From: an uncultured Lachnospiraceae bacterium | Lineage (GTDB): Bacteria; Bacillota; Clostridia; Lachnospirales; Lachnospiraceae | Length of the DNA: 64,000 bases | Reading direction: 5' to 3' | NCBI GenBank assembly: GCA_944380065.1 | Contig: CALWGM010000093.1 | Span: 1-64,000, forward strand | Shown: piece after piece, positions 33,681-43,628 of the stretch | Position numbering within the stretch: the first letter of the stretch is position 1 | Layout: each line of letters begins with the position of its first letter | Translations under genes and position numbers: made by a program | Notes under the pieces: model-generated | The model's input: the letters and a program-made list of their open reading frames with translations, nothing else | Databases searched by the model: none | What the model was told of the DNA's origin: nothing

Positions 33681-36308
33681 TTATTTGTCAGCAATCGCTG
33701 CCTGAGCCGCTGCCAGTCTTGCGATAGGCACACGGAACGGTGAGCAGGATACATAATCCAGACCGATCTTGTGGCAGAACTCTACGGAAGAAGGATCTCC
33801 GCCGTGCTCGCCGCAGATACCCATATGAAGGTTCGGATTTACCGGCTTGCCAAGGTCGATGGCCATCTTCATCAGCTTGCCGACGCCTGTCTGATCCAGC
33901 TTCGCGAACGGATCGTTCTCGAAGATCTTCGCATCGTAGTAAGCCTCCAGGAACTTGCCTGCGTCGTCACGGGAGAAACCGAAGGTCATCTGGGTCAGGT
34001 CATTGGTACCGAAGCAGAAGAAATCAGCCTCTTTCGCGATCTCGTCAGCAGTCAGGGCCGCTCTCGGGATCTCGATCATGGTACCTACTTCATACTTCAT
34101 ATCTACGCCTGCTGCTGCGATCTCTGCGTCTGCAGTCTCAACAACAAACTTCTTCACATATTTCAGCTCTTTCACATCGCCAACCAGCGGGATCATGATC
34201 TCCGGAACGATGTTGTACTCCGGATGCTCTTTCATCACATTGATCGCCGCGCGGATCACTGCTGTAGTCTGCATCTTGGCAATTTCCGGATAGGTAACTG
34301 CCAGACGGCATCCACGGTGACCCATCATCGGGTTGAACTCTTTCAGGCTCTCGATGATATCCTCGATCTCCTGAACAGACTTACCCTGGGCGTCAGCCAA
34401 TTTCTTGATATCCTCAGCCTCAGTAGGAACGAACTCATGAAGCGGCGGATCCAGGAAACGGATGGTAACCGGATTGCCCTCCAGAGCTGTAAACAGACCC
34501 TCGAAATCCTGCTGCTGATAAGGAAGAACCTTAGCCAGGGCTGCCTCTCTCTCCTCTGCTGTGGTGGAGCAGATCATCTCACGGAACGCGTCGATACGTC
34601 CCTCGCCGAAGAACATATGCTCGGTACGGCAAAGGCCGATACCCTCTGCGCCAAGTTCAACCGCTTTCTTTGCGTCTTCCGGTGTATCTGCATTGGTACG
34701 AACCTTCAGTGTTCTGTATTTGTCAGCCCATGCCATGATGCGGCCAAACTCACCGGCGATGGTAGCGTCCACTGTCGGGATAATACCGTCATAAATATTA
34801 CCGGTAGTACCGTCGATGGAGATCGGGTCTCCCTCATGGAACTCCTTGCCGCCCAGTGTGAATTTCTTATTCTCCTCATCCATAATGATGTCGCCGCATC
34901 CGGATACACAGCACTCACCCATACCACGGGCAACTACTGCTGCGTGGGAAGTCATACCGCCGCGGACAGTCAGGATACCCTGAGCAGATTTCATACCGGT
35001 GATATCCTCCGGGGAAGTCTCAAGACGAACCAGGACAACCTTCTCGCCTCTCTCAGCCCACTCTACAGCGTCATCAGCAGTGAAGACGATCTTACCGCAG
35101 GCAGCACCCGGAGAAGCTCCAAGTCCTTTACCCATCGGTGTAGCAGCCTTTAATGCAGCCGCGTCAAACTGCGGATGAAGGAGGGTATCCAGGTTACGGG
35201 GATCGATCATGGCAACTGCCTCTTCCTCGGTTCTCATACCCTCATCTACCAGATCGCAGGCGATCTTTAATGCAGCCTGCGCTGTTCTCTTACCATTCCG
35301 TGTCTGCAGCATGTAGAGTTTTCTGTTCTCAACCGTAAACTCCATATCCTGCATATCGCGGTAGTGGTTCTCCAGAGTCTTGCAAACGTCAACAAACTGA
35401 GCATATGCCTCAGGGAACTCCTCTTCCATCTTTGCGATAGGCATCGGAGTGCGGACACCGGCAACCACGTCCTCGCCCTGTGCGTTGATCAGGAACTCGC
35501 CCATCAGTTTCTTCTCGCCGGTAGCGGGATCACGGGTAAACGCCACGCCTGTACCACAGTCGTCGCCCATGTTGCCGAATGCCATGGACTGTACGTTTAC
35601 AGCAGTACCCCAGCTGTACGGAATATCGTTGTCACGGCGGTATACATTCGCACGCGGGTTGTCCCAGGAGCGGAATACAGCCTTAACAGCGCCCATCAGC
35701 TGCTCCTTCGGATCATCCGGGAAGTCCTCGCCGATTTTTGCCTTGTACTCAGCCTTGAACTGGCCAGCCAGAACCTTCAGATCGTCGGCCGTCAGCTCAA
35801 CGTCAAAGGTTACGCCCTTCTCAGCTTTCATCTTGTCGATGAGCTCTTCAAAATATTTCTTTCCAACCTCCATAACTACATCGGAGTACATCTGGATAAA
35901 TCTTCTGTAGCAGTCCCATGCCCAACGGGGATTTCCGGACTTCTCAGCCAGAACATTTACAACTGTCTCATTTAAACCAAGGTTCAGAATCGTGTCCATC
36001 ATACCAGGCATGGAAGCACGTGCGCCGGAACGTACAGAAACCAGAAGCGGATTCTCAGCATCGCCGAATTTCTTTCCGGTGATCTCTTCCATCTTTACAA
36101 TGTACTCATTGATCTGACCCTGGATCTCGTCGTTGATCTCGCGGCCATCCTCATAGTACTGTGTGCAGGCCTCTGTTGTGATCGTAAAACCCTGCGGTAC
36201 CGGAAGGCCAAGGCCTGTCATCTCGGCCAGGTTCGCGCCCTTACCTCCAAGAAGCTCGCGCATGCTTGCGTTGCCTTCGCTAAACAAATACACCCATTTG
36301 TTTGCCAT
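33681..36308 (-). CDS. ppdK: Pyruvate, phosphate dikinase
   Basis: This 875-residue enzyme interconverts pyruvate, ATP and phosphate with PEP, AMP and pyrophosphate. In anaerobic Clostridia it often replaces or complements pyruvate kinase. The ATP-grasp domain begins with the glycine-rich LLGGKGANLAEM. The swivelling phosphohistidine domain has GGMTSHAAVVARG near residue 455. The PEP/pyruvate barrel follows, with LCRTEHMF and the closing CGEHGGDP. Length matches the family. It has its own promoter and terminator and stands alone. No PPDK regulatory protein (DUF299) is in the window. The ribosome binding site is AGGAGG. Confidence 0.97.
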   Translation of the reverse strand: MANKWVYLFSEGNASMRELLGGKGANLAEMTGLGLPVPQGFTITTEACTQYYEDGREINDEIQGQINEYIVKMEEITGKKFGDAENPLLVSVRSGARASMPGMMDTILNLGLNETVVNVLAEKSGNPRWAWDCYRRFIQMYSDVVMEVGKKYFEELIDKMKAEKGVTFDVELTADDLKVLAGQFKAEYKAKIGEDFPDDPKEQLMGAVKAVFRSWDNPRANVYRRDNDIPYSWGTAVNVQSMAFGNMGDDCGTGVAFTRDPATGEKKLMGEFLINAQGEDVVAGVRTPMPIAKMEEEFPEAYAQFVDVCKTLENHYRDMQDMEFTVENRKLYMLQTRNGKRTAQAALKIACDLVDEGMRTEEEAVAMIDPRNLDTLLHPQFDAAALKAATPMGKGLGASPGAACGKIVFTADDAVEWAERGEKVVLVRLETSPEDITGMKSAQGILTVRGGMTSHAAVVARGMGECCVSGCGDIIMDEENKKFTLGGKEFHEGDPISIDGTTGNIYDGIIPTVDATIAGEFGRIMAWADKYRTLKVRTNADTPEDAKKAVELGAEGIGLCRTEHMFFGEGRIDAFREMICSTTAEEREAALAKVLPYQQQDFEGLFTALEGNPVTIRFLDPPLHEFVPTEAEDIKKLADAQGKSVQEIEDIIESLKEFNPMMGHRGCRLAVTYPEIAKMQTTAVIRAAINVMKEHPEYNIVPEIMIPLVGDVKELKYVKKFVVETADAEIAAAGVDMKYEVGTMIEIPRAALTADEIAKEADFFCFGTNDLTQMTFGFSRDDAGKFLEAYYDAKIFENDPFAKLDQTGVGKLMKMAIDLGKPVNPNLHMGICGEHGGDPSSVEFCHKIGLDYVSCSPFRVPIARLAAAQAAIADK

Positions 36309-36404
36309 TTTTGATTCCTCCTAATTTGAATTATCTTTTTGGGCCAAGGCAGCCCGTTTCAAGCGAAAAAACGGTCTTTGGACACACTCGTCCGACCCAC
36401 ATCT

Positions 36405-36432
36405 ATTCTACCATAATTCTGATTATTTTCAA
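36405..36432 (-). promoter_or_regulatory. Promoter of ppdK
   Basis: On the minus strand TTGAAA (36427-36432) and TAGAAT (36405-36410) are 16 bases apart. The predicted leader is about 90 bases and contains a small GGGC-type hairpin before the AGGAGG site. Confidence 0.6.
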
Positions 36433-36501
36433 CCATTTTTTGTTAAATTTATGACAAAATAATTACCAGAATATCACCGGCCCGTCATAAAGCAGCCTCT
36501 G

Positions 36502-36553
36502 ATAAAGAAAGGCTGTCCATCCGGCGCGCAGCATCGCACACCGGCAGACAGCC
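36502..36553 (-). terminator. Terminator of glyS
   Basis: The outer stem GGCTGTC/GACAGCC (36511-36517 with 36547-36553) encloses an inner CCGG pair. On the minus strand it is followed by a T-rich CTTTCTTTAT tract just past the glyS stop. Confidence 0.55.
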
Positions 36554-36571
36554 TCCTGCTGTTTATCACTT

Positions 36572-37969
36572 TTAAAATGCAAATTTATCCGCAAAATATG
36601 CGTCCAGCTCCGCAATGGGGATCCGCACCTGTTCCATGGTGTCGCGGTCACGGACAGTCACAGACTGATCCTCCTCCGAATCGAAGTCGTATGTAACGCA
36701 GAACGGTGTTCCGATCTCATCCTGGCGGCGGTATCTCTTGCCGATATTGCCTCTGTCATCGTACTCGCAGTTGTATTTTTTCCGTAACTGCTCAAATACT
36801 TTCTCTGCACCCTCATTCAGCTTCTTGGACAGGGGCAGCACACCGATCTTCACCGGAGCCAGCGCCGGGTGGAAATGAAGCACAGTACGGATATCCGGCT
36901 TCTCCTCTGTCCCGATATTCTCCTCGTCATAAGCGCCGCACAGGAAAGCAAGAACCACACGGTCCGCCCCCAGGGAAGGCTCGATGACATACGGAATATA
37001 ACGGGTATTTTTCTGGTCGTCAAAATAGGTCAGATCCTGTCCGGAGGTATTCTGATGCTGGGTCAGATCGTAATCGGTACGGTCTGCGATACCCCACAGC
37101 TCGCCCCAGCCGAAGGGGAACAGGAACTCAATATCGCTGGTAGCCTTGCTGTAGAAAGAAAGCTCCTCCTGGTCATGGTCGCGGACACGCATCTCCTCTT
37201 CCTTCATTCCCAGGGATTTCAGCCAGTTGATGCAGAACTCTTTCCAGTAAGCAAACCACTCCAAATCCGTATCCGGCTCACAGAAGAACTCTAACTCCAT
37301 CTGCTCGAACTCCCTGGTACGGAAGGTAAAATTCCCCGGAGTGATCTCGTTGCGGAAAGACTTTCCGATCTGTCCGATACCGAAGGGGATCTTCTTCCTG
37401 GAAGTCCGCTGTACGTTTTTAAAGTTGACAAAAATGCCCTGGGCAGTCTCCGGCCGGAGGTATACCGTATTCTTGGCGTCCTCCGTCACGCCCTGGAAGG
37501 TCTTGAACATCAGGTTGAACTGGCGAATATCGGTAAAATTGTGCTTGCCGCAGGTAGGACAGGGAACGTTATGCTCCTCAATGAAATCCATCATCTGCTG
37601 CTGGTCCCAGCCATCCACAGAGCCGTCCAGAGCGATACCGTTCTCCTCCGCAAAATCTTCGATGATCTTGTCCGCCCGGAAACGCTCATGGCACTCTTTA
37701 CAGTCCATCAGCGGATCGGAAAATCCGCCCAGATGTCCGGAAGCCACCCAGGTCTGGGGATTCATCAGGATCGCGCAGTCCACGCCTACATTATAAGGAC
37801 TCTCCTGGATAAACTTCTGCCACCATGCCTTTTTCACATTATTTTTCAGCTCCACACCCAGATTGCCGTAATCCCAGGTATTGGCCAGTCCGCCGTAGAT
37901 CTCAGACCCGGGATATACAAATCCTCTTGATTTTGCCAGAGCTACAATTTTTTCCATTGTCTTTTCCAT
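36572..37969 (-). CDS. glyS: Glycyl-tRNA synthetase, single-chain dimeric type
   Basis: This 465-residue class II synthetase charges tRNA-Gly. Class II motifs are visible as [25 protein letters not shown] (motif 2 region) and [18 protein letters not shown] (motif 3). There is a Cys4-type insert (CKEC near residue 85, CPTC later). The C-terminal anticodon domain starts near [12 protein letters not shown]. It is the homodimeric form rather than the alpha-beta GlyQ/GlyS form. I see no T-box upstream. It follows a lipoprotein gene by 26 bases and has a GAGG ribosome binding site. Confidence 0.96.
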   Translation of the reverse strand: MEKTMEKIVALAKSRGFVYPGSEIYGGLANTWDYGNLGVELKNNVKKAWWQKFIQESPYNVGVDCAILMNPQTWVASGHLGGFSDPLMDCKECHERFRADKIIEDFAEENGIALDGSVDGWDQQQMMDFIEEHNVPCPTCGKHNFTDIRQFNLMFKTFQGVTEDAKNTVYLRPETAQGIFVNFKNVQRTSRKKIPFGIGQIGKSFRNEITPGNFTFRTREFEQMELEFFCEPDTDLEWFAYWKEFCINWLKSLGMKEEEMRVRDHDQEELSFYSKATSDIEFLFPFGWGELWGIADRTDYDLTQHQNTSGQDLTYFDDQKNTRYIPYVIEPSLGADRVVLAFLCGAYDEENIGTEEKPDIRTVLHFHPALAPVKIGVLPLSKKLNEGAEKVFEQLRKKYNCEYDDRGNIGKRYRRQDEIGTPFCVTYDFDSEEDQSVTVRDRDTMEQVRIPIAELDAYFADKFAF

Positions 37970-37995
37970 CAGAATATTCCTCTTTCCATTTCTAT

Positions 37996-38637
37996 TTATT
38001 TATAAAGGACATATAAAAGCACATCATGTTCGGCAGAACCGTCATCCTCATCTGCCCTCACAGTGTCGCCGCCCTCTACGTTTACATGATCCGATACATA
38101 CGCAATCTCCCCGGGCACCCGGACATCCACATGGCTGCGGATGATCAGCACCTTCAGTTCGTCATCCCCGGTCACGGTTTCTCCCGGCACCACAGGCTGG
38201 ATGGCAGCCTCCAGCGAGGAGCCCTCCGGCTCATCTTCTTCTCCGCCGACCTGCACGAAATCCATGTCAAAATCATATCCTTCTGCCTGCGCCTGTACAA
38301 TGCTTCCGGAAAAACACTCAATCCCGTTAAAATCCGAGAACGTCTCCGCGCTGTCGTACTGGATGGTCAGGTAGGCAGTTCCGTCTTCTACCTCCGAGCG
38401 TTTGACCCTGACAGAACCTTCATTGGCCCCCGTCCACTCCTCCACTGCGGAATCAATGTAGGACTGCAGTTCCCCGGAATCATAATAGGACTCTGAAAAA
38501 TCCTCCACCGTATATTCCACGATCCTGCCATTTTTTTTCAGTTCCACCGTACTCTCTGTCACATCTGCGCCGCCGCACCCGGAAAACAGGGCAGCCGCCG
38601 CAGAGGCCGCGCACAGAAACGCCAGTCTTTTCTTCAT
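37996..38637 (-). CDS. Lipoprotein of unknown function
   Basis: This 213-residue secreted protein has a lipoprotein signal ([21 protein letters not shown], lipid on the Cys about 21 residues in). The acidic mature part (many Asp, Glu and Val) includes [19 protein letters not shown]. No domain is recognised. The start at 38637 is preferred over an ATG six bases upstream, because the GGGAGG site abuts the earlier codon but is six bases from this one. A promoter at 38671-38699 precedes it. It sits between recO and glyS, an arrangement that may be lineage-specific. Confidence 0.75.
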   Translation of the reverse strand: MKKRLAFLCAASAAAALFSGCGGADVTESTVELKKNGRIVEYTVEDFSESYYDSGELQSYIDSAVEEWTGANEGSVRVKRSEVEDGTAYLTIQYDSAETFSDFNGIECFSGSIVQAQAEGYDFDMDFVQVGGEEDEPEGSSLEAAIQPVVPGETVTGDDELKVLIIRSHVDVRVPGEIAYVSDHVNVEGGDTVRADEDDGSAEHDVLLYVLYK

Positions 38638-38670
38638 GTTCATCCTCCCTGTAAGCGGAATCTATCCCAT

Positions 38671-38699
38671 AGTTTACACACAAAACCGGACTTTGACAA
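38671..38699 (-). promoter_or_regulatory. Promoter of the lipoprotein-glyS unit
   Basis: On the minus strand TTGTCA (38694-38699) and TAAACT (38671-38676) are 17 bases apart, between the recO stop and the lipoprotein start. Confidence 0.5.
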
Positions 38700-38707
38700 C
38701 AATTTTT

Positions 38708-39463
38708 TTATGTATCTGCCAGGAATGGCAGCGTCCGGAACTCCCTGTCCACGTAAAGGCCAAAGTATGGTTCCAGGATCCTGCTGATCATTTCATATAC
38801 TTCCCGGGTCACCCGGAAGGTGTACAGCTTTTCCACCGGCGCGGTGATGATATACTGAAGTGTATACAGAGCCGCCGCGTTGACCGGACAGGCCGCCTGT
38901 TTTTTGCGGCACGCATCGCAGAGAACCCCGCGCTCCCGCAGTGAAAACCAGTGAAGATCCTCTTTTTTCCCACACTGCACACAGGAAAATACGTTGGGAC
39001 GCACCCCGTACAGGGTCAGCGTTTTCAGTTCATAGATCCGCCGTACCAGCCGGTGCTCCAAGGAGGGAACGCTCAGCGCCCGCAGCGTCTGGTACAGAAG
39101 CTTCAGCTGCTGCCGCCCTTCCTCCGCCTGATAAGGCTGGGTAAAATATTCCGCCACTTCCAGGAAGTAGCATCCATAATAGGTCTTGTCCAGGTCGCCG
39201 TAAAGCTCACGGAAATAATTACTGATCTCCGCCTTCACCACAGTGAAGGCCTCCCGCCCCTCGTAGGCTTCAAACTTCCCGAAACAAAACAGGTCCGTAG
39301 CCGCCTGCAGCGCGCTCTTCGGCCTTCTGGCGCCCCGCACAAAGGCGGTGACTTTCCCCTGCTCCCTGGTGAGCAGTACGATTCTCCTGTCATACTCTCC
39401 CGCCGGGGCTGTCTTCAGCACCATCCCGGTCAGGACACAAGCCTGCCCCATCCTGTTCCTCAC
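38708..39463 (-). CDS. recO: DNA repair protein RecO
   Basis: This 251-residue protein loads RecA with RecR and anneals single strands in recombinational repair. The N-terminal OB fold (about 5-85) has TGMVLKTAPAGEYDRRIVLLTREQGKVTAF, and a zinc site near residue 160 is formed by CVQCGKK and CDAC. The frame opens at 39463. The Met at residue 5 is an alternative start, which the data do not settle. The small YqzL-like frame upstream overlaps its beginning. The era-yqzL-recO order is the same as in Bacillus. Confidence 0.93.
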   Translation of the reverse strand: MRNRMGQACVLTGMVLKTAPAGEYDRRIVLLTREQGKVTAFVRGARRPKSALQAATDLFCFGKFEAYEGREAFTVVKAEISNYFRELYGDLDKTYYGCYFLEVAEYFTQPYQAEEGRQQLKLLYQTLRALSVPSLEHRLVRRIYELKTLTLYGVRPNVFSCVQCGKKEDLHWFSLRERGVLCDACRKKQAACPVNAAALYTLQYIITAPVEKLYTFRVTREVYEMISRILEPYFGLYVDREFRTLPFLADT

Positions 39464-39581
39464 ATCTCCTCACAGCCGCTGTCCCGTATTCGGAAAATCT
39501 GCCCGAGCTGCTCTGGCAGTAAGCCAGATAATCCGACACCTTCCCGCTTTTTTCAAAACACAGCCATTCTTTTTCTTCCAT
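39390..39581 (-). CDS. YqzL-like small protein
   Basis: This 63-residue frame lies between era and recO, the place where Bacillus and Clostridia carry yqzL. Its first 25 residues show the family pattern of a Trp-x-x-Phe followed by SG(K/S)xxDYLxYC (EWLCFEKSGKVSDYLAYC). The rest is polar, low in conservation, and overlaps recO by about 74 bases in another frame. A GAGGGG ribosome binding site lies eight bases before the ATG. The role of YqzL is unknown. The main doubt is whether the long overlapping tail is real. Confidence 0.6.
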   Translation of the reverse strand: MEEKEWLCFEKSGKVSDYLAYCQSSSGRFSEYGTAAVRRCEEQDGAGLCPDRDGAEDSPGGRV

Positions 39582-39643
39582 CGCACATTCCCCTCTTCCT
39601 GCTTTTTCTTCTGTCGGAATTAGGTTATGCAGTTAGAATATCC

Positions 39644-40552
39644 TTATACATCCTTGGGGTTATATCCAAAATTTTTCATCTGGATATCGCTGTCCCGCCA
39701 TCCCTTTCTCACCTTGACCCAGAGATGCAGGTTCACCTTTCCCTCCAGCATCTTTTCGATATCCTCCCGGGCGCGGCTGCCGATTTTTTTCAGCATCGCC
39801 CCGCCTTTTCCGATGATGATCCCCTTATGGGATTCCCGTTCACAGACGATCGTCGCCTCAATGTCCGTGATCCTGCCGTCTTTGCGTGTCTTCATCGTCT
39901 CCACCGTCACAGCGATCCCATGGGGAATCTCCTCATCCAGACAGCGCAGCGCCTTCTCCCGGATCAGCTCCGCCACGATCTGGCGCTCCGGCTGGTCTGT
40001 AACCGTATCTTCATCGTAAAACATCGGCCCGTAGGGGAGATATTTGAAAATCATGTCCAGAACCGTGTCCGTATTGTCCCCGGTCAGCGCCGAAGCCGGG
40101 ATGATCTCCGCAAAATCATAAATCCGGCGGTAAGCGTCAATAAAAGCCAGCACTTCCTCTTTTTTTACCGTATCCGTCTTGTTGATGATCAGGATGACCG
40201 GCGCCTGGATCTTCTGCAGCTGTTCGGCAATATGCCGCTCCCCGGCGCCGATAAACGTGGTGGGCTCCACCAGCCACAGGATCACATCCACATCCTTCAG
40301 CGTGTGTTCCGCCACGCTGACCATATATTCCCCTAATTTATTTTTCGCCTTGTGGATACCGGGAGTATCCAGAAACACGATCTGCCCCCGATCCATATCC
40401 GTATAGACTGTCTGGATCCGGTTTCTGGTCGTCTGGGGCTTTTTCGATGTGATCGCGATCTTCTGTCCGATGATCCGGTTCATCAATGTGGATTTTCCCA
40501 CGTTCGGCCGGCCGATCAGCGTCACAAATCCTGATTTAAAATCTGCTTTCAT
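39644..40552 (-). CDS. era: GTPase Era
   Basis: This 302-residue GTPase assists 30S ribosome assembly and binds 16S rRNA. The G1 motif GRPNVGKST is at residues 14-22, G3 is DTPG, G4 is NKTD, and the C-terminal KH domain (about 200-300) holds IIGKGGAMLKKIG. It follows the M16C peptidase gene by 16 bases and precedes yqzL-like and recO. It is full length with all motifs. Confidence 0.97.
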   Translation of the reverse strand: MKADFKSGFVTLIGRPNVGKSTLMNRIIGQKIAITSKKPQTTRNRIQTVYTDMDRGQIVFLDTPGIHKAKNKLGEYMVSVAEHTLKDVDVILWLVEPTTFIGAGERHIAEQLQKIQAPVILIINKTDTVKKEEVLAFIDAYRRIYDFAEIIPASALTGDNTDTVLDMIFKYLPYGPMFYDEDTVTDQPERQIVAELIREKALRCLDEEIPHGIAVTVETMKTRKDGRITDIEATIVCERESHKGIIIGKGGAMLKKIGSRAREDIEKMLEGKVNLHLWVKVRKGWRDSDIQMKNFGYNPKDV

Positions 40553-40568
40553 CCTTTTGTATCCTCTC

Positions 40569-43496
40569 TCATCCCACTAAGTATTCCAGATGGTCAAACA
40601 ACTCTTTTTCCTGTTTCAGTTTTTCTTCATTCCCAATAGCGCAGATCTGCGCGGAATCCATCACGGCCTCCAAAAGCGCTGCCAGATCCCGGATACTCTG
40701 CTGATCGGCCGCCAGCACCTGGTCCCGCTCCTGCTGCAGCTGCTCCCAGGCCAGTCCGGTGAGGCAGGAAGTCAGGGAACGTCGTCCCATAGCCACGGGA
40801 GTCAGCGGCGCATCCATCTCGCTGAAGGTACCGATCACAAACTTAGTCATATCCCGCTCATCCACCTGGAAATTTTTCAGATATTCCACCACTCCGCGGT
40901 AGACCTCCAGCGTTTTTTTCAGGTTCGGATCACGGTAAGAAGAAAATACGATCTCACCGGTGCGGGCCGCGTTGCAGCCGCATCCGTAGGCGCCGCCCCG
41001 CACGCGGATATTCTGCCACAGATACTCATAGCTCATCACCGTCTTGAAAACCCGCAGGGCGCCCCGGTAGGGAAGTCCTGCCTGACGGTAACTGCCCGCC
41101 AGGGCAACATACTGGATGCGGGAGGCGTCCATAAATCCCTCGTTAGCCATGGGCAGCGGTCCGATACTCACCCGCTTTTTCTCAGTCTCCGGCAGCAGTT
41201 CCGAAAACAGCTGCGCCGTCAGCTCCCGGATCCTGGCAAAACTCTCCCTGCTGCAGGTGGCGCTGACTGTCAGGTTCGGTTTCTGCATGATCTCCCCGAT
41301 CAGCTCCTGCAAAATGTTTTGCAGGTTTCCCTTTTCCTCTTCATAATTGCCCACGATCTTCTCTAACAGCCGGAACTGGCCAATCCCGCTGAGCAGGTCG
41401 CTGCAGTGTGCTTTCCCGGAAGTATAGGCCAGTGCGCGGGTGGCCGCCACAGAATGGCCGGCTTCGCTCAGTTCCGCCTGCAGACGGGATTTATTCTGTG
41501 CCAGAAGCTCACAGATCCGTTTTTCATCCGAAAAAAGCGTATGGAGCATGATGCTTTTTGCCAGCTGGATGGTCTTTTCCAGATTCGTCTCCAGCGTGCG
41601 CATACGGATCTCAAACTTCGCCTCATATTCTCCCGGCTGATCCACCCTGGCGAAGGTATTGACCTCCGCATAGATCCCGCCGGTATAAAGATTCACCTCA
41701 TTGGCCAGATCCAGGAACCCATACTCTTTTGTATCCAGCCGTCCCAGAAGACTCTTCAGCACCGCCAGGTACGGGATCTTCTCCTCCGGAATGTGATGGA
41801 TATCAAACAGATAATCCAGGTAGACGATCCCGTTCGTCTCATAATCATGACGGATAAAGGTCACGCCCTCCGCGGTTTCCTCCTCATTGCTGTAGGGATC
41901 GGAAACCCGTTTCATATCCGCCCGGGACAGAAGGGGAATTTTCTCCAGATCTTCCTTCGGCGAGGGAGCTTCCTGATATTTTGCCAGCGCCTGTGTCTGC
42001 GCGATCAGCTGCTCCCGCTCCCCGGCGCTGAGAGAATCCCGGTAAGCGTTCAGTTTCTCCTGCAGCTTCTGCTCTTTTTCTGCGTTCAGCCCCGCCTTCG
42101 GCCTCAGGCATACATAAGACATATGCGGGTTATCCAGCAGGTATTTCCGGATCAGCCCTTCAAAATAGCCGGTATCCAGCCGTTTTCTCAGCTCCTCATA
42201 GACGCTGATCTCCTCAATATGCAAAAACGGCTGCTCCTCGTCGTACAGCCAGCTGTCGCACATCTGCAGACCGAATACCAGGCCTTTGGGAAACCGCCCG
42301 AAATCCGCTTCCCGGAATTTAAACTCCGCCCCGTTGATGGCGGCTAACAGCGTCTTTTGATTCAGCCCGTTTTTCACCTGCTCTTCCAGCACCTGCCGGA
42401 TGATGCGGCGAAAACGTTCCTGCTCCGAAGCGTTGGTATTTTTCGCCACCACCGCAAAGTAAGGCTGGTAAATCCCGCTGTCATAACCGCCGTAAATATC
42501 ATCCCCGATCCCGGCGTCCAAAAGCGCCTGCTTCACGGGCGCCCCCTGGCTGCTCAGCAGCGCATAATCCAGGATATCAAAGGCAATGTATTGCATCCGG
42601 TCCAGGTTCGTCCCTACCGACCAGCTGCAGGCCAGGTAGGTGTTGTTTTCTTCACTCTCCGAACCGGAAATATTGTAATATTTCTCCACGCTGGCCGGCT
42701 CTGCAAAAGGCTCCTGGGCACGGATCGCGGAATCCACCGGACTCTCCTCGTACATGGACAGATATTCCTCGTCCAGCCAGCGGAGCTTTTCCTCCACGTC
42801 CATATCCCCGTAGAGATAAATATAGGAATTGGACGGGTGATAATAGGTTCTGTGAAAATCCAGGTACTGCTCATAGGTCAGTTCCGGAATCACATCCGGG
42901 TCGCCGCCGGACTCGTTTCCGTAGGTAGTATCCGGGTAGAGGGAATTGAGGATCTCCCGCTCCATCATACTGTCCGCCGAGGAGAGGGCTCCCTTCATCT
43001 CGTTGTAAACCACGCCGTTGATGGTCAGATCGTCCTCCGGCGCGTTCAGCTCATAATGCCAGCCCTCCTGCCGGAAAATGTTCTGCTCCTTATAAATATT
43101 GGGATGCAGCACCGCATCCATATAGACGTCCATCAGATTCTGGAAATCCTTATCGTTGCAGCTGGCAATGGGATAAACCGTCTTGTCCGGATAGGTCATG
43201 GCATTCAGGAATGTATTCATGGATCCTTTCAGCAGCTCGATAAACGGATCCTTGACCGGATATTTCTCACTGCCGCAGAGTACCGTGTGCTCAATGATGT
43301 GCGCTACCCCGGTACTGTCCGAGGTCGTGGTGCGGAATCCGATAAAAAATACTTTGTTCGGGTCATCGTTGGAAACCACCACCACCCGCGCCCCGCTCTT
43401 TTTATGGCGCAGAAGAATACCCTCCGAATGGATATCCGGAAGGGAACGCTGCTGTCTGATTTCATACACATCTGACTGATTCCATTCTGACTTCAA
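40569..43496 (-). CDS. M16C family zinc metallopeptidase (presequence-protease/insulinase type)
   Basis: This enzyme of about 975 residues has the inverted zinc motif HIIEH near residue 66-70, followed downstream by NEMKGALSS, which carries the distal zinc glutamate. Four-domain M16C enzymes form a closing chamber that degrades short unfolded peptides. No signal peptide is visible, so it acts in the cytoplasm. The frame is open to 43607. An ATG at 43511 lacks a spaced ribosome binding site, while GGAGG lies eight bases before a TTG at 43496, which I chose. It is first in a run with era, recO and glyS, and has its own promoter. Confidence 0.88.
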   Translation of the reverse strand: MKSEWNQSDVYEIRQQRSLPDIHSEGILLRHKKSGARVVVVSNDDPNKVFFIGFRTTTSDSTGVAHIIEHTVLCGSEKYPVKDPFIELLKGSMNTFLNAMTYPDKTVYPIASCNDKDFQNLMDVYMDAVLHPNIYKEQNIFRQEGWHYELNAPEDDLTINGVVYNEMKGALSSADSMMEREILNSLYPDTTYGNESGGDPDVIPELTYEQYLDFHRTYYHPSNSYIYLYGDMDVEEKLRWLDEEYLSMYEESPVDSAIRAQEPFAEPASVEKYYNISGSESEENNTYLACSWSVGTNLDRMQYIAFDILDYALLSSQGAPVKQALLDAGIGDDIYGGYDSGIYQPYFAVVAKNTNASEQERFRRIIRQVLEEQVKNGLNQKTLLAAINGAEFKFREADFGRFPKGLVFGLQMCDSWLYDEEQPFLHIEEISVYEELRKRLDTGYFEGLIRKYLLDNPHMSYVCLRPKAGLNAEKEQKLQEKLNAYRDSLSAGEREQLIAQTQALAKYQEAPSPKEDLEKIPLLSRADMKRVSDPYSNEEETAEGVTFIRHDYETNGIVYLDYLFDIHHIPEEKIPYLAVLKSLLGRLDTKEYGFLDLANEVNLYTGGIYAEVNTFARVDQPGEYEAKFEIRMRTLETNLEKTIQLAKSIMLHTLFSDEKRICELLAQNKSRLQAELSEAGHSVAATRALAYTSGKAHCSDLLSGIGQFRLLEKIVGNYEEEKGNLQNILQELIGEIMQKPNLTVSATCSRESFARIRELTAQLFSELLPETEKKRVSIGPLPMANEGFMDASRIQYVALAGSYRQAGLPYRGALRVFKTVMSYEYLWQNIRVRGGAYGCGCNAARTGEIVFSSYRDPNLKKTLEVYRGVVEYLKNFQVDERDMTKFVIGTFSEMDAPLTPVAMGRRSLTSCLTGLAWEQLQQERDQVLAADQQSIRDLAALLEAVMDSAQICAIGNEEKLKQEKELFDHLEYLVG

Positions 43497-43596
43497 ATCT
43501 GTTTCCTCCATCTTCTTTACAGTCAAAGTCCGGAAGTCTCCGCAGCATACACCGGCAGAGACTTTCCGGGCAAAAGATTTTTCCTTATCATTCCTT

Positions 43597-43624
43597 ATTT
43601 TACACAATTTTAACCAGATTGCAA
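43597..43624 (-). promoter_or_regulatory. Promoter of the M16C peptidase-era run
   Basis: On the minus strand TTGCAA (43619-43624) and TAAAAT (43597-43602) are 16 bases apart. The RNA start near 43590 excludes the longest reading of the peptidase frame. Confidence 0.5.
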
Positions 43625-43628
43625 GGAA

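Noticed and set aside
37970..38707. T-box leader for glyS
   Set aside because: Only 26 bases separate glyS from the upstream lipoprotein gene, and no T-box or specifier-like structure is seen.
42357..43475. Plus-strand frame of 372 codons opposite the M16C peptidase
   Set aside because: It is a shadow of the peptidase gene, whose zinc motif and length fit the family.
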